Part shown: positions 36,088 through 51,519 of the stretch, piece after piece
How the letters are laid out: every line of letters starts with the position of its first letter
How positions within the stretch are numbered: position 1 is the first letter of the stretch
Assembly (NCBI GenBank): GCA_028752905.1
Contig: JAQNBH010000043.1
Span: 186,001 to 250,000 of the forward strand
Direction of reading: 5' to 3'
DNA from: Cladorhizidae sp. MBARI D1340-BT2
Taxonomy: Eukaryota > Porifera > Demospongiae > Poecilosclerida > Cladorhizidae
DNA length: 64,000 nt
Made by a program: the position numbers and the translations under genes
The notes under the pieces: model-generated
Seen by the model: only the letters and a program-made list of their open reading frames with translations
Told to the model about the DNA's origin: nothing
The model's database searches: none

Positions 36088-38811
36088 TATGTTTCTCATT
36101 TCCCCCCCAAAAATCTTGTTATTTTGCCGTAAAGCTCATAACTTTTCTACACTTTACCCAAAAAAGATAATTTTTATATCAGCGGATAGCCCTTCTAATT
36201 ATCTGTCTTTTGTACGTGCCAAAATTTTGAGTACACTAAGTATTAGCAAGTTATGGTGATTTGAAGTGGTAAGATTTGCGATCTTTCCTGGCGTTTTCCA
36301 GTTGCCAAAGCGGTGGCCTGCCAGTGAAAAACCACTACATTTATTGATAATCTGTTGACATGTTGCAGATAAGGGCCTTCTCTATCAGTTGACAAAATCT
36401 GGGACTTTGGTCTTGTTAATTAGGGCAGTTATGAATTGTACTCTTACTTGATGCTAAACATGTTAGCTTCGTAGATTATTCACACTTCACTGAATAGACT
36501 TGATGTATAGCTATTAAGATAGGACTCTCTAAGTGCTCTCTCTTGATACCAAACATCCATATATTCTGCACACTTCACTGTAATGGACTTGCAAGATAGG
36601 TATCTCTCAGTGTTCTCTATCTTGAGCTAAACATGTTAGCTTCATAGATTCTCCACACTTCACTGAATAGACTTGATATATAGCTCTAAAGGTAGGCCTC
36701 TCTCTGTTCTCTCTCTTGATACCAAACATCCGTATATTCTGCATACATAGAATCACAAGATAGGTTTCTCTATGTGTTCTCTATCTTGATGCTAAACAGG
36801 TTAGCTTCATAGATTCTCCACACTTCACTGTATAAACTTGATATATAGCTATTAAGATAGGTCTCTCCCTGTGCTCTCTGTTGATATCAAACATCCATAA
36901 TATTCTGCACACTTCACTGTAATGGACTTGATATGATTCGAATGATAGGTTTCATTGTGTGTTCTCTATCTTGATATTTGCCCTAATTTGGTCTATATGT
37001 TTCTCATTTTCCCCCCAAAAATCTTGTTATTTTGCCGTAAAGCTCATAACTGTTCTACACTTTACCCAAAAAAGATAATTTTTATATCACCGGATAGCCC
37101 TTCTAATTATCTGTCTTTAGTACGTGCCAAAACTTTGAGTACTCTAAGTATTAGCAAGTTATGGTGATTTGAAGTGGTAAGGTTTGCGATCTTTCCTGGC
37201 GTTTTCCAGTTGCCAAAGCGGTGGCCTGCCAGTGAAAAACCACTACATTTATTGATAATCTGTTGACATGTTGCAGATAAGGGCCTTCTCTATCAGTTGA
37301 CAAAATCTGGGAATTTGGTCTTGTTAATTAGGGCAGTTATGAATTGTACTCTTACTTGATGCTAAACATGTTAGCTTCGTAGATTATCCACACTTCACTG
37401 AATAGACTTGATGTATAGCTATTAAGATAGGACTCTCTAAGTGCTCTCTCTTGATACCAAACATCCATATATTCTGCACACTTCACTGTAATGGACTTGC
37501 AAGATAGGTATCTCTCAGTGTTCTCTATCTTGAGCTAAACATGTTAGCTTCATAGATTCTCCACACTTCACTGAATAGACTTGATATATAGCTCTAAAGG
37601 TAGGCCTCTCTCTGTTCTCTCTCTTGATACCAAACATCCGTATATTCTGCATACATAGAATCACAAGATAGGTTTCTCTATGTGTTCTCTATCTTGATGC
37701 TAAACAGGTTAGCTTCATAGATTCTCCACACTTCACTGTATAAACTTGATATATAGCTATTAAGATAGGTCTCTCCCTGTGCTCTCTGTTGATATCAAAC
37801 ATCCATAATATTCTGCACACTTCACTGTAATGGACTTGATATGATTCGAATGATAGGTTTCATTGTGTGTTCTCTATCTTGATATTTGCCCTAATTTGGT
37901 CTATATGTTTCTCATTTCCCCCCCAAAAATCTTGTTATTTTGCCGTAAAGCTCATAACTTTTCTACACTTTACCCAAAAAAGATAATTTTTATATCACCG
38001 GATAGCCCTTCTAATTATCTGTCTTTTGTACGTGCCAAAATTTTGAGTACTCTAAGTATTAGCAAGTTATGGTGATTTGAAGTGGTAAGGTTTGCGATCT
38101 TTCCTGGCGTTTTCCAGTTGCCAAAGCGGTGGCCTGCCAGTGAAAAACCACTACATTTATTGATAATCTGTTGACATGTTGCAGATAAGGGCCTTCTCTA
38201 TCAGTTGACAAAATCTGGGACTTTGGTCTTGTTAATTAGGGCAGTTATGAATTGTACTCTTACTTGATGCTAAACATGTTAGCTTCGTAGATTATCCACA
38301 CTTCACTGAATAGACTTGATGTATAGCTATTAAGATAGGACTCTCTAAGTGCTCTCTCTTGATACCAAACATCCATATATTCTGCACACTTCACTGTAAT
38401 GGACTTGCAAGATAGGTATCTCTCAGTGTTCTCTATCTTGAGCTAAACATGTTAGCTTCATAGATTCTCCACACTTCACTGAATAGACTTGATATATAGC
38501 TCTAAAGGTAGGCCTCTCTCTGTTCTCTCTCTTGATACCAAACATCCGTATATTCTGCATACATAGAATCACAAGATAGGTTTCTCTATGTGTTCTCTAT
38601 CTTGATGCTAAACAGGTTAGCTTCATAGATTCTCCACACTTCACTGTATAAACTTGATATATAGCTATTAAGATAGGTCTCTCCCTGTGCTCTCTGTTGA
38701 TATCAAACATCCATAATATTCTGCACACTTCACTGTAATGGACTTGATATGATTCGAATGATAGGTTTCATTGTGTGTTCTCTATCTTGATATTTGCCCT
38801 AATTTGGTCTA
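36088..38811 (+). repeat. Units 39-41: second copy of the three-unit block
   Basis: Shows GTAAGATTTGCG (unit 39) then GGGAATTTGG (unit 40), as in units 34-35. Units 38, 39 and 42 additionally share ATTATTCACAC in A1, absent from 34-36, marking a later local exchange. Confidence 0.7.
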
Positions 38812-41800
38812 TATGTTTCTCATTTTCCCCCCAAAAATCTTGTTATTTTGCCGTAAAGCTCATAACTTTTCTACACTTTACCCAAAAAAGATAATTTTTA
38901 TATCACCGGATAGCCCTTCTAATTATCTGTCTTTTGTACGTGCCAAAATTTTGAGTACTCTAAGTATTAGCAAGTTATGGTGATTTGAAGTGGTAAGGTT
39001 TGCGATCTTTCCTGGCGTTTTCCAGTTGCCAAAGCGGTGGCCTGCCAGTGAAAAACCACTACATTTATTGATAATCTGTTGACATGTTGCAGATAAGGGC
39101 CTTCTCTATCAGTTGACAAAATCTGGGACTTTGGTCTTGTTAATTAGGGCAGTTATGAATTGTACTCTTACTTGATGCTAAACATGTTAGCTTCGTAGAT
39201 TATTCACACTTCACTGAATAGACTTGATGTATAGCTATTAAGATAGGACTCTCTAAGTGCTCTCTCTTGATACCAAACATCCATATATTCTGCACACTTC
39301 ACTGTAATGGACTTGCAAGATAGGTATCTCTCAGTGTTCTCTATCTTGAGCTAAACATGTTAGCTTCATAGATTCTCCACACTTCACTGAATAGACTTGA
39401 TATATAGCTCTAAAGGTAGGCCTCTCTCTGTTCTCTCTCTTGATACCAAACATCCGTATATTCTGCATACATAGAATCACAAGATAGGTTTCTCTATGTG
39501 TTCTCTATCTTGATGCTAAACAGGTTAGCTTCATAGATTCTCCACACTTCACTGTATAAACTTGATATATAGCTATTAAGATAGGTCTCTCCCTGTGCTC
39601 TCTGTTGATATCAAACATCCATAATATTCTGCACACTTCACTGTAATGGACTTGATATGATTCGAATGATAGGTTTCATTGTGTGTTCTCTATCTTGATA
39701 TTTGCCCTAATTTGGTCTATATGTTTCTCATTTTCCCCCCAAAAATCTTGTTATTTTGCCGTAAAGCTCATAACTTTTCTACACTTTACCCAAAAAAGAT
39801 AATTTTTATATCAGCGGATAGCCCTTCTAATTATCTGTCTTTTGTACGTGCCAAAATTTTGAGTACTCTAAGTATTAGCAAGTTATAGTGATTTGAAGTG
39901 GTAAGGTTTGCGATCTTTCCTGGCGTTTTCCAGTTGCCAAAGCGGTGGCCTGCCAGTGAAAAACCACTACATTTATAGATAATCTGTTGACATGTTGCAG
40001 ATAAGGGCCTTCTCTATCAGTTGACAAAATCTGGGACTTTGGTCTTGTTAATTAGGGCAGTTATGAATTGTACTCTTACTTGATGCTAAACATGTTAGCT
40101 TCGTAGATTATCCACACTTCACTGAATAGACTTGATGTATAGCTATTAAGATAGGACTCTCTAAGTGCTCTCTCTTGATACCAAACATCCATATATTCTG
40201 CACACTTCACTGTAATGGACTTGCAAGATAGGTATCTCTCAGTGTTCTCTATCTTGAGCTAAACATGTTAGCTTCATAGATTCTCCACACTTCACTGAAT
40301 AGACTTGATATATAGCTCTAAAGGTAGGCCTCTCTCTGTTCTCTCTCTTGATACCAAAAATCCGTATATTCTGCATACATAGAATCACAAGATAGGTTTC
40401 TCTATGTGTTCTCTATCTTGATGCTAAACAGGTTAGCTTCATAGATTCTCCACACTTCACTGTATAAACTTGATATATAGCTATTAAGATAGGTCTCTCC
40501 CTGTGCTCTCTGTTGATATCAAACATCCATAATATTCTGCACACTTCACTGTAATGGACTTGATATGATTCGAATGATAGGTTTCATTGTGTATTCTCTA
40601 TCTTGATATTTGCCCTAATTTGGTCTATATGTTTCTCATTTCCCCCCCAAAAATCTTGTTATTTTGCCGTAAAGCTCATAACTTTTCTACACTTTACCCA
40701 AAAAAGATAATTTTTATATCATCGGATAGCCCTTCTAATTATCTGTCTTTTGTACGTGCCAAAATTTAGAGTACTCTAAGTATTAGCAAGTTATGGTGAT
40801 TTGAAGTGGTAAGGTTTGCGATCTTTCCTGGCGTTTTCCAATTGACAAAGCGGTGGCCTGCCAGTGAAAAACCACTACATTTATTGATAATCTGTTGACA
40901 TGTTGCAGATAAGGGCCTTCTCTATCAGTTGACAAAATCTGGGACTTTGGTCTTGTTAATTAGGGCAGTTATGAATTGTACTCTTACTTGATGCTAAACA
41001 TGTTAGCTTCGTAGATTATCCACACTTCACTGAATAGACTTGATGTATAGCTATTAAGATAGGACTCTCTAAGTGCTCTCTCTTGATACCAAACATCCAT
41101 ATATTCTGCACACTTCACTGTAATGGACTTGCAAGATAGGTATCTCTCAGTGTTCTCTATCTTGAGCTAAACATGTTAGCTTCATAGATTCTCCACACTT
41201 CACTGAATAGACTTGATATATAGCTCTAAAGGTAGGCCTCTCTCTGTTCTCTCTCTTGATACCCAAAAATCCGTATATTCTGCATACATAGAATCACAAG
41301 ATAGGTTTCTCTATGTGTTCTCTATCTTGATGCTAAACAGGTTAGCTTCATAGATTCTCCACACTTCACTGTATAAACTTGATATATAGCTATTAAGATA
41401 GGTCTCTCCCTGTGCTCTCTGTTGATATCAAACATCCATAATATTCTGCAAACTTCACTGTAATGGACTTGATATGATTCGAATGATAGGTTTCATTGTG
41501 TATTCTCTATCTTGATATTTGCCCTAATTTGGTCTATATGTTTCTCATTTCCCCCCCAAAAATCTTGTTATTTTGCCGTAAAGCTCATAACTTTTCTACA
41601 CTTTACCCAAAAAAGATAATTTTTATATCATCGGATAGCCCTTCTAATTATCTGTCTTTTGTACGTGCCAAAATTTAGAGTACTCTAAGTATTAGCAAGT
41701 TATGGTGATTTGAAGTGGTAAGGTTTGCGATCTTTCCTGGCGTTTTCCAATTGCCAAAGCGGTGGCCTGCCAGTGAAAAACCACTACATTTATTGATAAT

Positions 41801-44259
41801 CTGTTGACATGTTGCAGATAAGGGCCTTCTCTATCAGTTGACAAAATCTGGGACTTTGGTCTTGTTAATTAGGGCAGTTATGAATTGTACTCTTACTTGA
41901 TGCTAAACATGTTAGCTTCGTAGATTATCCACACTTCACTGAATAGACTTGATGTATAGCTATTAAGATAGGACTCTCTAAGTGCTCTCTCTTGATACCA
42001 AACATCCATATATTCTGCACACTTCACTGTAATGGACTTGCAAGATAGGTATCTCTCAGTGTTCTCTATCTTGAGCTAAACATGTTAGCTTCATAGATTC
42101 TCCACACTTCACTGAATAGACTTGATATATAGCTCTAAAGGTAGGCCTCTCTCTGTTCTCTCTCTTGATACCAAACATCCGTATATTCTGCATACATAGA
42201 ATCACAAGATAGGTTTCTCTATGTGTTCTCTATCTTGATGCTAAACAGGTTAGCTTCATAGATTCTCCACACTTCACTGTATAAACTTGATATATAGCTA
42301 TTAAGATAGGTCTCTCCCTGTGCTCTATGTTGATATCAAACATCCATAATATTCTGCACACTTCACTGTAATGGACTTGATATGATTCGAATGATAGGTT
42401 TCATTGTGTGTTCTCTATCTTGATATTTGCCCTAATTTGGTCTATATGTTTCTCATTTTCCCCCCAAAAATCTTGTTATTTTGCCGTAAAGCTCATAACT
42501 TTTTTACACTTTACCCAAAAAAGATAATTTTTATATCAGCGGATAGCCCTTCTAATTATCTGTCTTTTGTACGTGCCAAAGTTTGAGTACTCTAAGTATT
42601 AGCAAGTTATGGTGATTTGAAGTGGTAAGGTTTGCGATCTTTCCTGGCGTTTTCCAATTGCCAAAGCGGTGGCCTGCCAGTGAAAAACCACTACATTTAT
42701 TGATAATCTGTTGACATGTTGCAGATAAGGGCCTTCTCTATCAGTTGACAAAATCTGGGACTTTGGTCTTGTTAATTAGGGCAGTTATGAATTGTACTCT
42801 TACTTGATGCTAAACATGTTAGCTTCGTAGATTATCCACACTTCACTGAATAGACTTGATGTATAGCTATTAAGATAGGACTCTCTAAGTGCTCTCTCTT
42901 GATACCAAACATCCATATATTCTGCACACTTCACTGTAATGGACTTGCAAGATAGGTATCTCTCAGTGTTCTCTATCTTGAGCTAAACATGTTAGCTTCA
43001 TAGATTCTCCACACTTCACTGAATAGACTTGATATATAGCTCTAAAGGTAGGCCTCTCTCTGTTCTCTCTCTTGATACCAAACATCCGTATATTCTGCAT
43101 ACATAGAATCACAAGATAGGTTTCTCTATGTGTTCTCTATCTTGATGCTAAACAGGTTAGCTTCATAGATTCTCCACACTTCACTGTATAAACTTGATAT
43201 ATAGCTATTAAGATAGGTCTCTCCCTGTGCTCTCTGTTGATATCAAACATCCATAATATTCTGCATACTTCACTGTAATGGACTTGATATGATTCGAATG
43301 ATAGGTTTCATTGTGTGTTCTCTATCTTGATATTTGCCCTAATTTGGTCTATATGTTTCTCATTTCCCCCCCAAAAATCTTGTTATTTTGCCGTAAAGCT
43401 CATAACTGTTCTACACTTTACCCAAAAAAGATAATTTTTATATCACCGGATAGCCCTTCTAATTATCTGTCTTTAGTACGTGCCAAAATTTTGAGTACTC
43501 TAAGTATTAGCAAGTTATGGTGATTTGAAGTGGTAAGGTTTGCGATCTTTCCTGGCGTTTTCCAGTTGCCAAAGCGGTGGCCTGCCAGTGAAAAACCACT
43601 ACATTTATTGATAATCTGTTGACATGTTGCAGATAAGGGCCTTCTCTATCAGTTGACAAAATCTGGGACTTTGGTCTTGTTAATTAGGGCAGTTATGAAT
43701 TGTACTCTTACTTGATGCTAAACATGTTAGCTTCGTAGATTATCCACACTTCACTGAATAGACTTGATGTATAGCTATTAAGATAGGACTCTCTAAGTGC
43801 TCTCTCTTGATACCAAACATCCATATATTCTGCACACTTCACTGTAATGGACTTGCAAGATAGGTATCTCTCAGTGTTCTCTATCTTGAGCTAAACATGT
43901 TAGCTTCATAGATTCTCCACACTTCACTGAATAGACTTGATATATAGCTCTAAAGGTAGGCCTCTCTCTGTTCTCTCTCTTGATACCAAACATCCGTATA
44001 TTCTGCATACATAGAATCACAAGATAGGTTTCTCTATGTGTTCTCTATCTTGATGCTAAACAGGTTAGCTTCATAGATTCTCCACACTTCACTGTATAAA
44101 CTTGATATATAGCTATTAAGATAGGTCTCTCCCTGTGCTCTCTGTTGATATCAAACATCCATAATATTCTGCACACTTCACTGTAATGGACTTGATATGA
44201 TTCGAATGATAGGTTTCATTGTGTGTTCTCTATCTTGATATTTGCCCTAATTTGGTCTA

Positions 44260-47200
44260 TATGTTTCTCATTTCCCCCCCAAAAATCTTGTTATTTTGCC
44301 GTAAAGCTCATAACTGTTCTACACTTTACCCCATAAAGATAATTTTATATCACCGGATAGCCCTTCTAATTATCTGTCTTTTGTCGTGCCAAAATTTTGA
44401 GTACTCTAAGTATTAGCAAGTTATGGTGATTTGAAGTGGTAAGGTTTGCGATCTTTCCTGGCGTTTTCCAGTTGCCAAAGCGGTGGCCTGCCAGTGAAAA
44501 ACCACTACATTTATTGATAATCTGTTGACATGTTGCAGATAAGGGCCTTCTCTATCAGTTGACAAAATCTGGGACTTTGGTCTTGTTAATTAGGGCAGTT
44601 ATGAATTGTACTCTTACTTGATGCTAAACATGTTAGCTTCGTAGATTATCCACACTTCACTGAATAGACTTGATGTATAACTATTAAGATAGGACTCTCT
44701 AAGTGCTCTCTCTTGATACCAAACATCCATATATTCTGCACACTTCACTGTAATGGACTTGCAAGATAGGTATCTCTCAGTGTTCTCTATCTTGAGCTAA
44801 ACATGTTAGCTTCATAGATTCTCCACACTTCACTGAATAGACTTGATATATAGCTCTAAAGGTAGGCCTCTCTCTGTTCTCTCTCTTGATACCAAACATC
44901 CGTATATTCTGCATACATAGAATCACAAGATAGGTTTCTCTATGTGTTCTCTATCTTGATGCTAAACAGGTTAGCTTCATAGATTCTCCACACTTCACTG
45001 TATAAACTTGATATATAGCTATTAAGATAGGTCTCTCCCTGTGCTCTCTGTTGATATCAAACATCCATAATATTCTGCACACTTCACTGTAATGGACTTG
45101 ATATGATTCGAATGATAGGTTTCATTGTGTGTTCTCTATCTTGATATTTGCCCTAATTTGGTCTATATGTTTCTCATTTTCCCCCCAAAAATCTTGTTAT
45201 TTTGCCGTAAAGCTCATAACTTTTCTACACTTTACCCAAAAAAGATAATTTTTATATCAGCGGATAGCCCTTCTAATTATCTGTCTTTTGTACGTGCCAA
45301 AATTTTGAGTACTCTAAGTATTAGCAAGTTATAGTGATTTGAAGTGGTAAGGTTTGCGATCTTTCCTGGCGTTTTCCAGTTGCCAAAGCGGTGGCCTGCC
45401 AGTGAAAAACCACTACATTTATAGATAATCTGTTGACATGTTGCAGATAAGGGCCTTCTCTATCAGTTGACAAAATCTGGGACTTTGGTCTTGTTAATTA
45501 GGGCAGTTATGAATTGTACTCTTACTTGATGCTAAACATGTTAGCTTCGTAGATTATCCACACTTCACTGAATAGACTTGATGTATAGCTATTAAGATAG
45601 GACTCTCTAAGTGCTCTCTCTTGATACCAAACATCCATATATTCTGCACACTTCACTGTAATGGACTTGCAAGATAGGTATCTCTCAGTGTTCTCTATCT
45701 TGAGCTAAACATGTTAGCTTCATAGATTCTCCACACTTCACTGAATAGACTTGATATATAGCTCTAAAGGTAGGCCTCTCTCTGTTCTCTCTCTTGATAC
45801 CAAAAATCCGTATATTCTGCATACATAGAATCACAAGATAGGTTTCTCTATGTGTTCTCTATCTTGATGCTAAACAGGTTAGCTTCATAGATTCTCCACA
45901 CTTCACTGTATAAACTTGATATATAGCTATTAAGATAGGTCTCTCCCTGTGCTCTCTGTTGATATCAAACATCCATAATATTCTGCACACTTCACTGTAA
46001 TGGACTTGATATGATTCGAATGATAGGTTTCATTGTGTATTCTCTATCTTGATATTTGCCCTAATTTGGTCTATATGTTTCTCATTTTCCCCCCAAAAAT
46101 CTTGTTATTTTGCCGTAAAGCTCATAACTTTTCTACACTTTACCCAAAAAAGATAATTTTTATATCATCGGATAGCCCTTCTAATTATCTGTCTTTTGTA
46201 CGTGCCAAAATTTTGAGTACTCTAAGTATTAGCAAGTTATGGTGATTTGAAGTGGTAAGGTTTGCGATCTTTCCTGGCGTTTTCCAATTGCCAAAGCGGT
46301 GGCCTGCCAGTGAAAAACCACTACATTTATTGATAATCTGTTGACATGTTGCAGATAAGGGCCTTCTCTATCAGTTGACAAAATCTGGGACTTTGGTCTT
46401 GTTAATTAGGGCAGTTATGAATTGTACTCTTACTTGATGCTAAACATGTTAGCTTCGTAGATTATCCACACTTCACTGAATAGACTTGATGTATAGCTAT
46501 TAAGTAGGACTCTCTAAGTGCTCTCTCTTGATACCAAACATCCATATATTCTGCACACTTCACTGTAATGGACTTGCAAGATAGGTATCTCTCAGTGTTC
46601 TCTATCTTGAGCTAAACATGTTAGCTTCATAGATTCTCCACACTTCACTGAATAGACTTGATATATAGCTCTAAAGGTAGGCCTCTCTCTGTTCTCTCTC
46701 TTGATACCAAACATCCGTATATTCTGCATACATAGAATCACAAGATAGGTTTCTCTATGTGTTCTCTATCTTGATGCTAAACAGGTTAGCTTCATAGATT
46801 CTCCACACTTCACTGTATAAACTTGATATATAGCTATTAAGATAGGTCTCTCCCTGTGCTCTATGTTGATATCAAACATCCATAATATTCTGCACACTTC
46901 ACTGTAATGGACTTGATATGATTCGAATGATAGGTTTCATTGTGTGTTCTCTATCTTGATATTTGCCCTAATTTGGTCTATATGTTTCTCATTTTCCCCC
47001 CAAAAATCTTGTTATTTTGCCGTAAAGCTCATAACTTTTTTACACTTTACCCAAAAAAGATAATTTTTATATCAGCGGATAGCCCTTCTAATTATCTGTC
47101 TTTTGTACGTGCCAAAAGTTTGAGTACTCTAAGTATTAGCAAGTTATGGTGATTTGAAGTGGTAAGGTTTGCGATCTTTCCTGGCGTTTTCCAATTGCCA

Positions 47201-50200
47201 AAGCGGTGGCCTGCCAGTGAAAAACCACTACATTTATTGATAATCTGTTGACATGTTGCAGATAAGGGCCTTCTCTATCAGTTGACAAAATCTGGGACTT
47301 TGGTCTTGTTAATTAGGGCAGTTATGAATTGTACTCTTACTTGATGCTAAACATGTTAGCTTCGTAGATTATCCACACTTCACTGAATAGACTTGATGTA
47401 TAGCTATTAAGATAGGACTCTCTAAGTGCTCTCTCTTGATACCAAACATCCATATATTCTGCACACTTCACTGTAATGGACTTGCAAGATAGGTATCTCT
47501 CAGTGTTCTCTATCTTGAGCTAAACATGTTAGCTTCATAGATTCTCCACACTTCACTGAATAGACTTGATATATAGCTCTAAAGGTAGGCCTCTCTCTGT
47601 TCTCTCTCTTGATACCAAACATCCGTATATTCTGCATACATAGAATCACAAGATAGGTTTCTCTATGTGTTCTCTATCTTGATGCTAAACAGGTTAGCTT
47701 CATAGATTCTCCACACTTCACTGTATAAACTTGATATATAGCTATTAAGATAGGTCTCTCCCTGTGCTCTATGTTGATATCAAACATCCATAATATTCTG
47801 CACACTTCACTGTAATGGACTTGATATGATTCGAATGATAGGTTTCATTGTGTGTTCTCTATCTTGATATTTGCCCTAATTTGGTCTATATGTTTCTCAT
47901 TTTCCCCCCAAAAATCTTGTTATTTTGCCGTAAAGCTCATAACTTTTCTACACTTTACCCAAAAAAGATAATTTTTATATCAGCGGATAGCCCTTCTAAT
48001 TATCTGTCTTTTGTACGTGCCAAAAGTTTGAGTACTCTAAGTATTAGCAAGTTATGGTGATTTGAAGTGGTAAGGTTTGCGATCTTTCCTGGCGTTTTCC
48101 AGTTGCCAAAGCGGTGGCCTGCCAGTGAAAAACCACTACATTTATTGATAATCTGTTGACATGTTGCAGATAAGGGCCTTCTCTATCAGTTGACAAAATC
48201 TGGGACTTTGGTCTTGTTAATTAGGGCAGTTATGAATTGTACTCTTACTTGATGCTAAACATGTTAGCTTCGTAGATTATCCACACTTCACTGAATAGAC
48301 TTGATGTATAGCTATTAAGATAGGACTCTCTAAGTGCTCTCTCTTGATACCAAACATCCATATATTCTGCACACTTCACTGTAATGGACTTGCAAGATAG
48401 GTATCTCTCAGTGTTCTCTATCTTGAGCTAAACATGTTAGCTTCATAGATTCTCCACACTTCACTGAATAGACTTGATATATAGCTCTAAAGGTAGGCCT
48501 CTCTCTGTTCTCTCTCTTGATACCAAACATCCGTATATTCTGCATACATAGAATCACAAGATAGGTTTCTCTATGTGTTCTCTATCTTGATGCTAAACAG
48601 GTTAGCTTCATAGATTCTCCACACTTCACTGTATAAACTTGATATATAGCTATTAAGATAGGTCTCTCCCTGTGCTCTCTGTTGATATCAAACATCCATA
48701 ATATTCTGCACACTTCACTGTAATGGACTTGATATGATTCGAATGATAGGTTTCATTGTGTGTTCTCTATCTTGATATTTGCCCTAATTTGGTCTATATG
48801 TTTCTCATTTTCCCCCCAAAAATCTTGTTATTTTGCCGTAAAGCTCATAACTGTTCTACACTTTACCCAAAAAAGATAATTTTTATATCACCGGATAGCC
48901 CTTCTAATTATCTGTCTTTAGTACGTGCCAAAATTTTGAGTACTCTAAGTATTAGCAAGTTATGGTGATTTGAAGTGGTAAGGTTTGCGTTCTTTCCTGG
49001 CGTTTTCCAGTTGCCAAAGCGGTGGCCTGCCAGTGAAAAACCACTACATTTATTGATAATCTGTTGACATGTTGCAGATAAGGGCCTTCTCTATCAGTTG
49101 ACAAAATCTGGGACTTTGGTCTTGTTAATTAGGGCAGTTATGAATTGTGCTCTTACTTGATGCTAAACATGTTAGCTTCGTAGATTATCCACACTTCACT
49201 GAATAGACTTGATGTATAGCTATTAAGATAGGACTCTCTAAGTGCTCTCTCTTGATACCAAACATCCATATATTCTGCACACTTCACTGTAATGGACTTG
49301 CAAGATAGGTATCTCTCAGTGTTCTCTATCTTGAGCTAAACATGTTAGCTTCATAGATTCTCCACACTTCACTGAATAGACTTGATATATAGCTCTAAAG
49401 GTAGGCCTCTCTCTGTTCTCTCTCTTGATACCAAACATCCGTATATTCTGCATACATAGAATCACAAGATAGGTTTCTCTATGTGTTCTCTATCTTGATG
49501 CTAAACAGGTTAGCTTCATAGATTCTCCACACTTCACTGTATAAACTTGATATATAGCTATTAAGATAGGTCTCTCCCTGTGCTCTCTGTTGATATCAAA
49601 CATCCATAATATTCTGCACACTTCACTGTAATGGACTTGATATGATTCGAATGATAGGTTTCATTGTGTGTTCTCTATCTTGATATTTGCCCTAATTTGG
49701 TCTATATGTTTCTCATTTCCCCCCCAAAAATCTTGTTATTTTGCCGTAAAGCTCATAACTGTTCTATACTTTACCCCAAAAAGATAATTTTATATCACCG
49801 GATAGCCCTTCTAATTATCTGTCTTTTGTACGTGCCAAAATTTTGAGTACTCTAAGTATTAGCAAGTTATGGTGATTTGAAGTGGTAAGGTTTGCGATCT
49901 TTCCTGGCGTTTTCCAGTTGCCAAAGCGGTGGCCTGCCAGTGAAAAACCACTACATTTATTGATAATCTGTTGACATGTTGCAGATAAGGGCCTTCTCTA
50001 TCAGTTGACAAAATCTGGGACTTTGGTCTTGTTAATTAGGGCAGTTATGAATTGTACTCTTACTTGATGCTAAACATGTTAGCTTCGTAGATTATCCACA
50101 CTTCACTGAATAGACTTGATGTATAACTATTAAGATAGGACTCTCTAAGTGCTCTCTCTTGATACCAAACATCCATATATTCTGCACACTTCACTGTAAT

Positions 50201-51519
50201 GGACTTGCAAGATAGGTATCTCTCAGTGTTCTCTATCTTGAGCTAAACATGTTAGCTTCATAGATTCTCCACACTTCACTGAATAGACTTGATATATAGC
50301 TCTAAAGGTAGGCCTCTCTCTGTTCTCTCTCTTGATACCAAACATCCGTATATTCTGCATACATAGAATCACAAGATAGGTTTCTCTATGTGTTCTCTAT
50401 CTTGATGCTAAACAGGTTAGCTTCATAGATTCTCCACACTTCACTGTATAAACTTGATATATAGCTATTAAGATAGGTCTCTCCCTGTGCTCTCTGTTGA
50501 TATCAAACATCCATAATATTCTGCACACTTCACTGTAATGGACTTGATATGATTCGAATGATAGGTTTCATTGTGTGTTCTCTATCTTGATATTTGCCCT
50601 AATTTGGTCTATATGTTTCTCATTTCCCCCCCAAAAATCTTGTTATTTTGCCGTAAAGCTCATAACTGTTCTACACTTTACCCAAAAAAGATAATTTTTA
50701 TATCACCGGATAGCCCTTCTAATTATCTGTCTTTAGTACGTGCCAAAATTTTGAGTACTCTAAGTATTAGCAAGTTATGGTGATTTGAAGTGGTAAGGTT
50801 TGCGTTCTTTCCTGGCGTTTTCCAGTTGCCAAAGCGGTGGCCTGCCAGTGAAAAACCACTACATTTATTGATAATCTGTTGACATGTTGCAGATAAGGGC
50901 CTTCTCTATCAGTTGACAAAATCTGGGACTTTGGTCTTGTTAATTAGGGCAGTTATGAATTGTGCTCTTACTTGATGCTAAACATGTTAGCTTCGTAGAT
51001 TATCCACACTTCACTGAATAGACTTGATGTATAGCTATTAAGATAGGACTCTCTAAGTGCTCTCTCTTGATACCAAACATCCATATATTCTGCACACTTC
51101 ACTGTAATGGACTTGCAAGATAGGTATCTCTCAGTGTTCTCTATCTTGAGCTAAACATGTTAGCTTCATAGATTCTCCACACTTCACTGAATAGACTTGA
51201 TATATAGCTCTAAAGGTAGGCCTCTCTCTGTTCTCTCTCTTGATACCAAACATCCGTATATTCTGCATACATAGAATCACAAGATAGGTTTCTCTATGTG
51301 TTCTCTATCTTGATGCTAAACAGGTTAGCTTCATAGATTCTCCACACTTCACTGTATAAACTTGATATATAGCTATTAAGATAGGTCTCTCCCTGTGCTC
51401 TCTGTTGATATCAAACATCCATAATATTCTGCACACTTCACTGTAATGGACTTGATATGATTCGAATGATAGGTTTCATTGTGTGTTCTCTATCTTGATA
51501 TTTGCCCTAATTTGGTCTA
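44260..51519 (+). repeat. Units 48-55: 8-unit higher-order repeat, copy 1
   Basis: The run begins with a shortened unit (48; GATAATTTTATAT plus further 1-bp losses, 906 bp). Unit 49 follows with TTTATAGAT and ACCAAAAATCC, then unit 50 with TTAAGTAGGAC and TTTTCCAATTG. The same series begins again at 51520 and 58782. Units 51-52 (AAAAGTTTGAG) are not found in the later copies, so the repeat is not an exact register. Confidence 0.75.
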
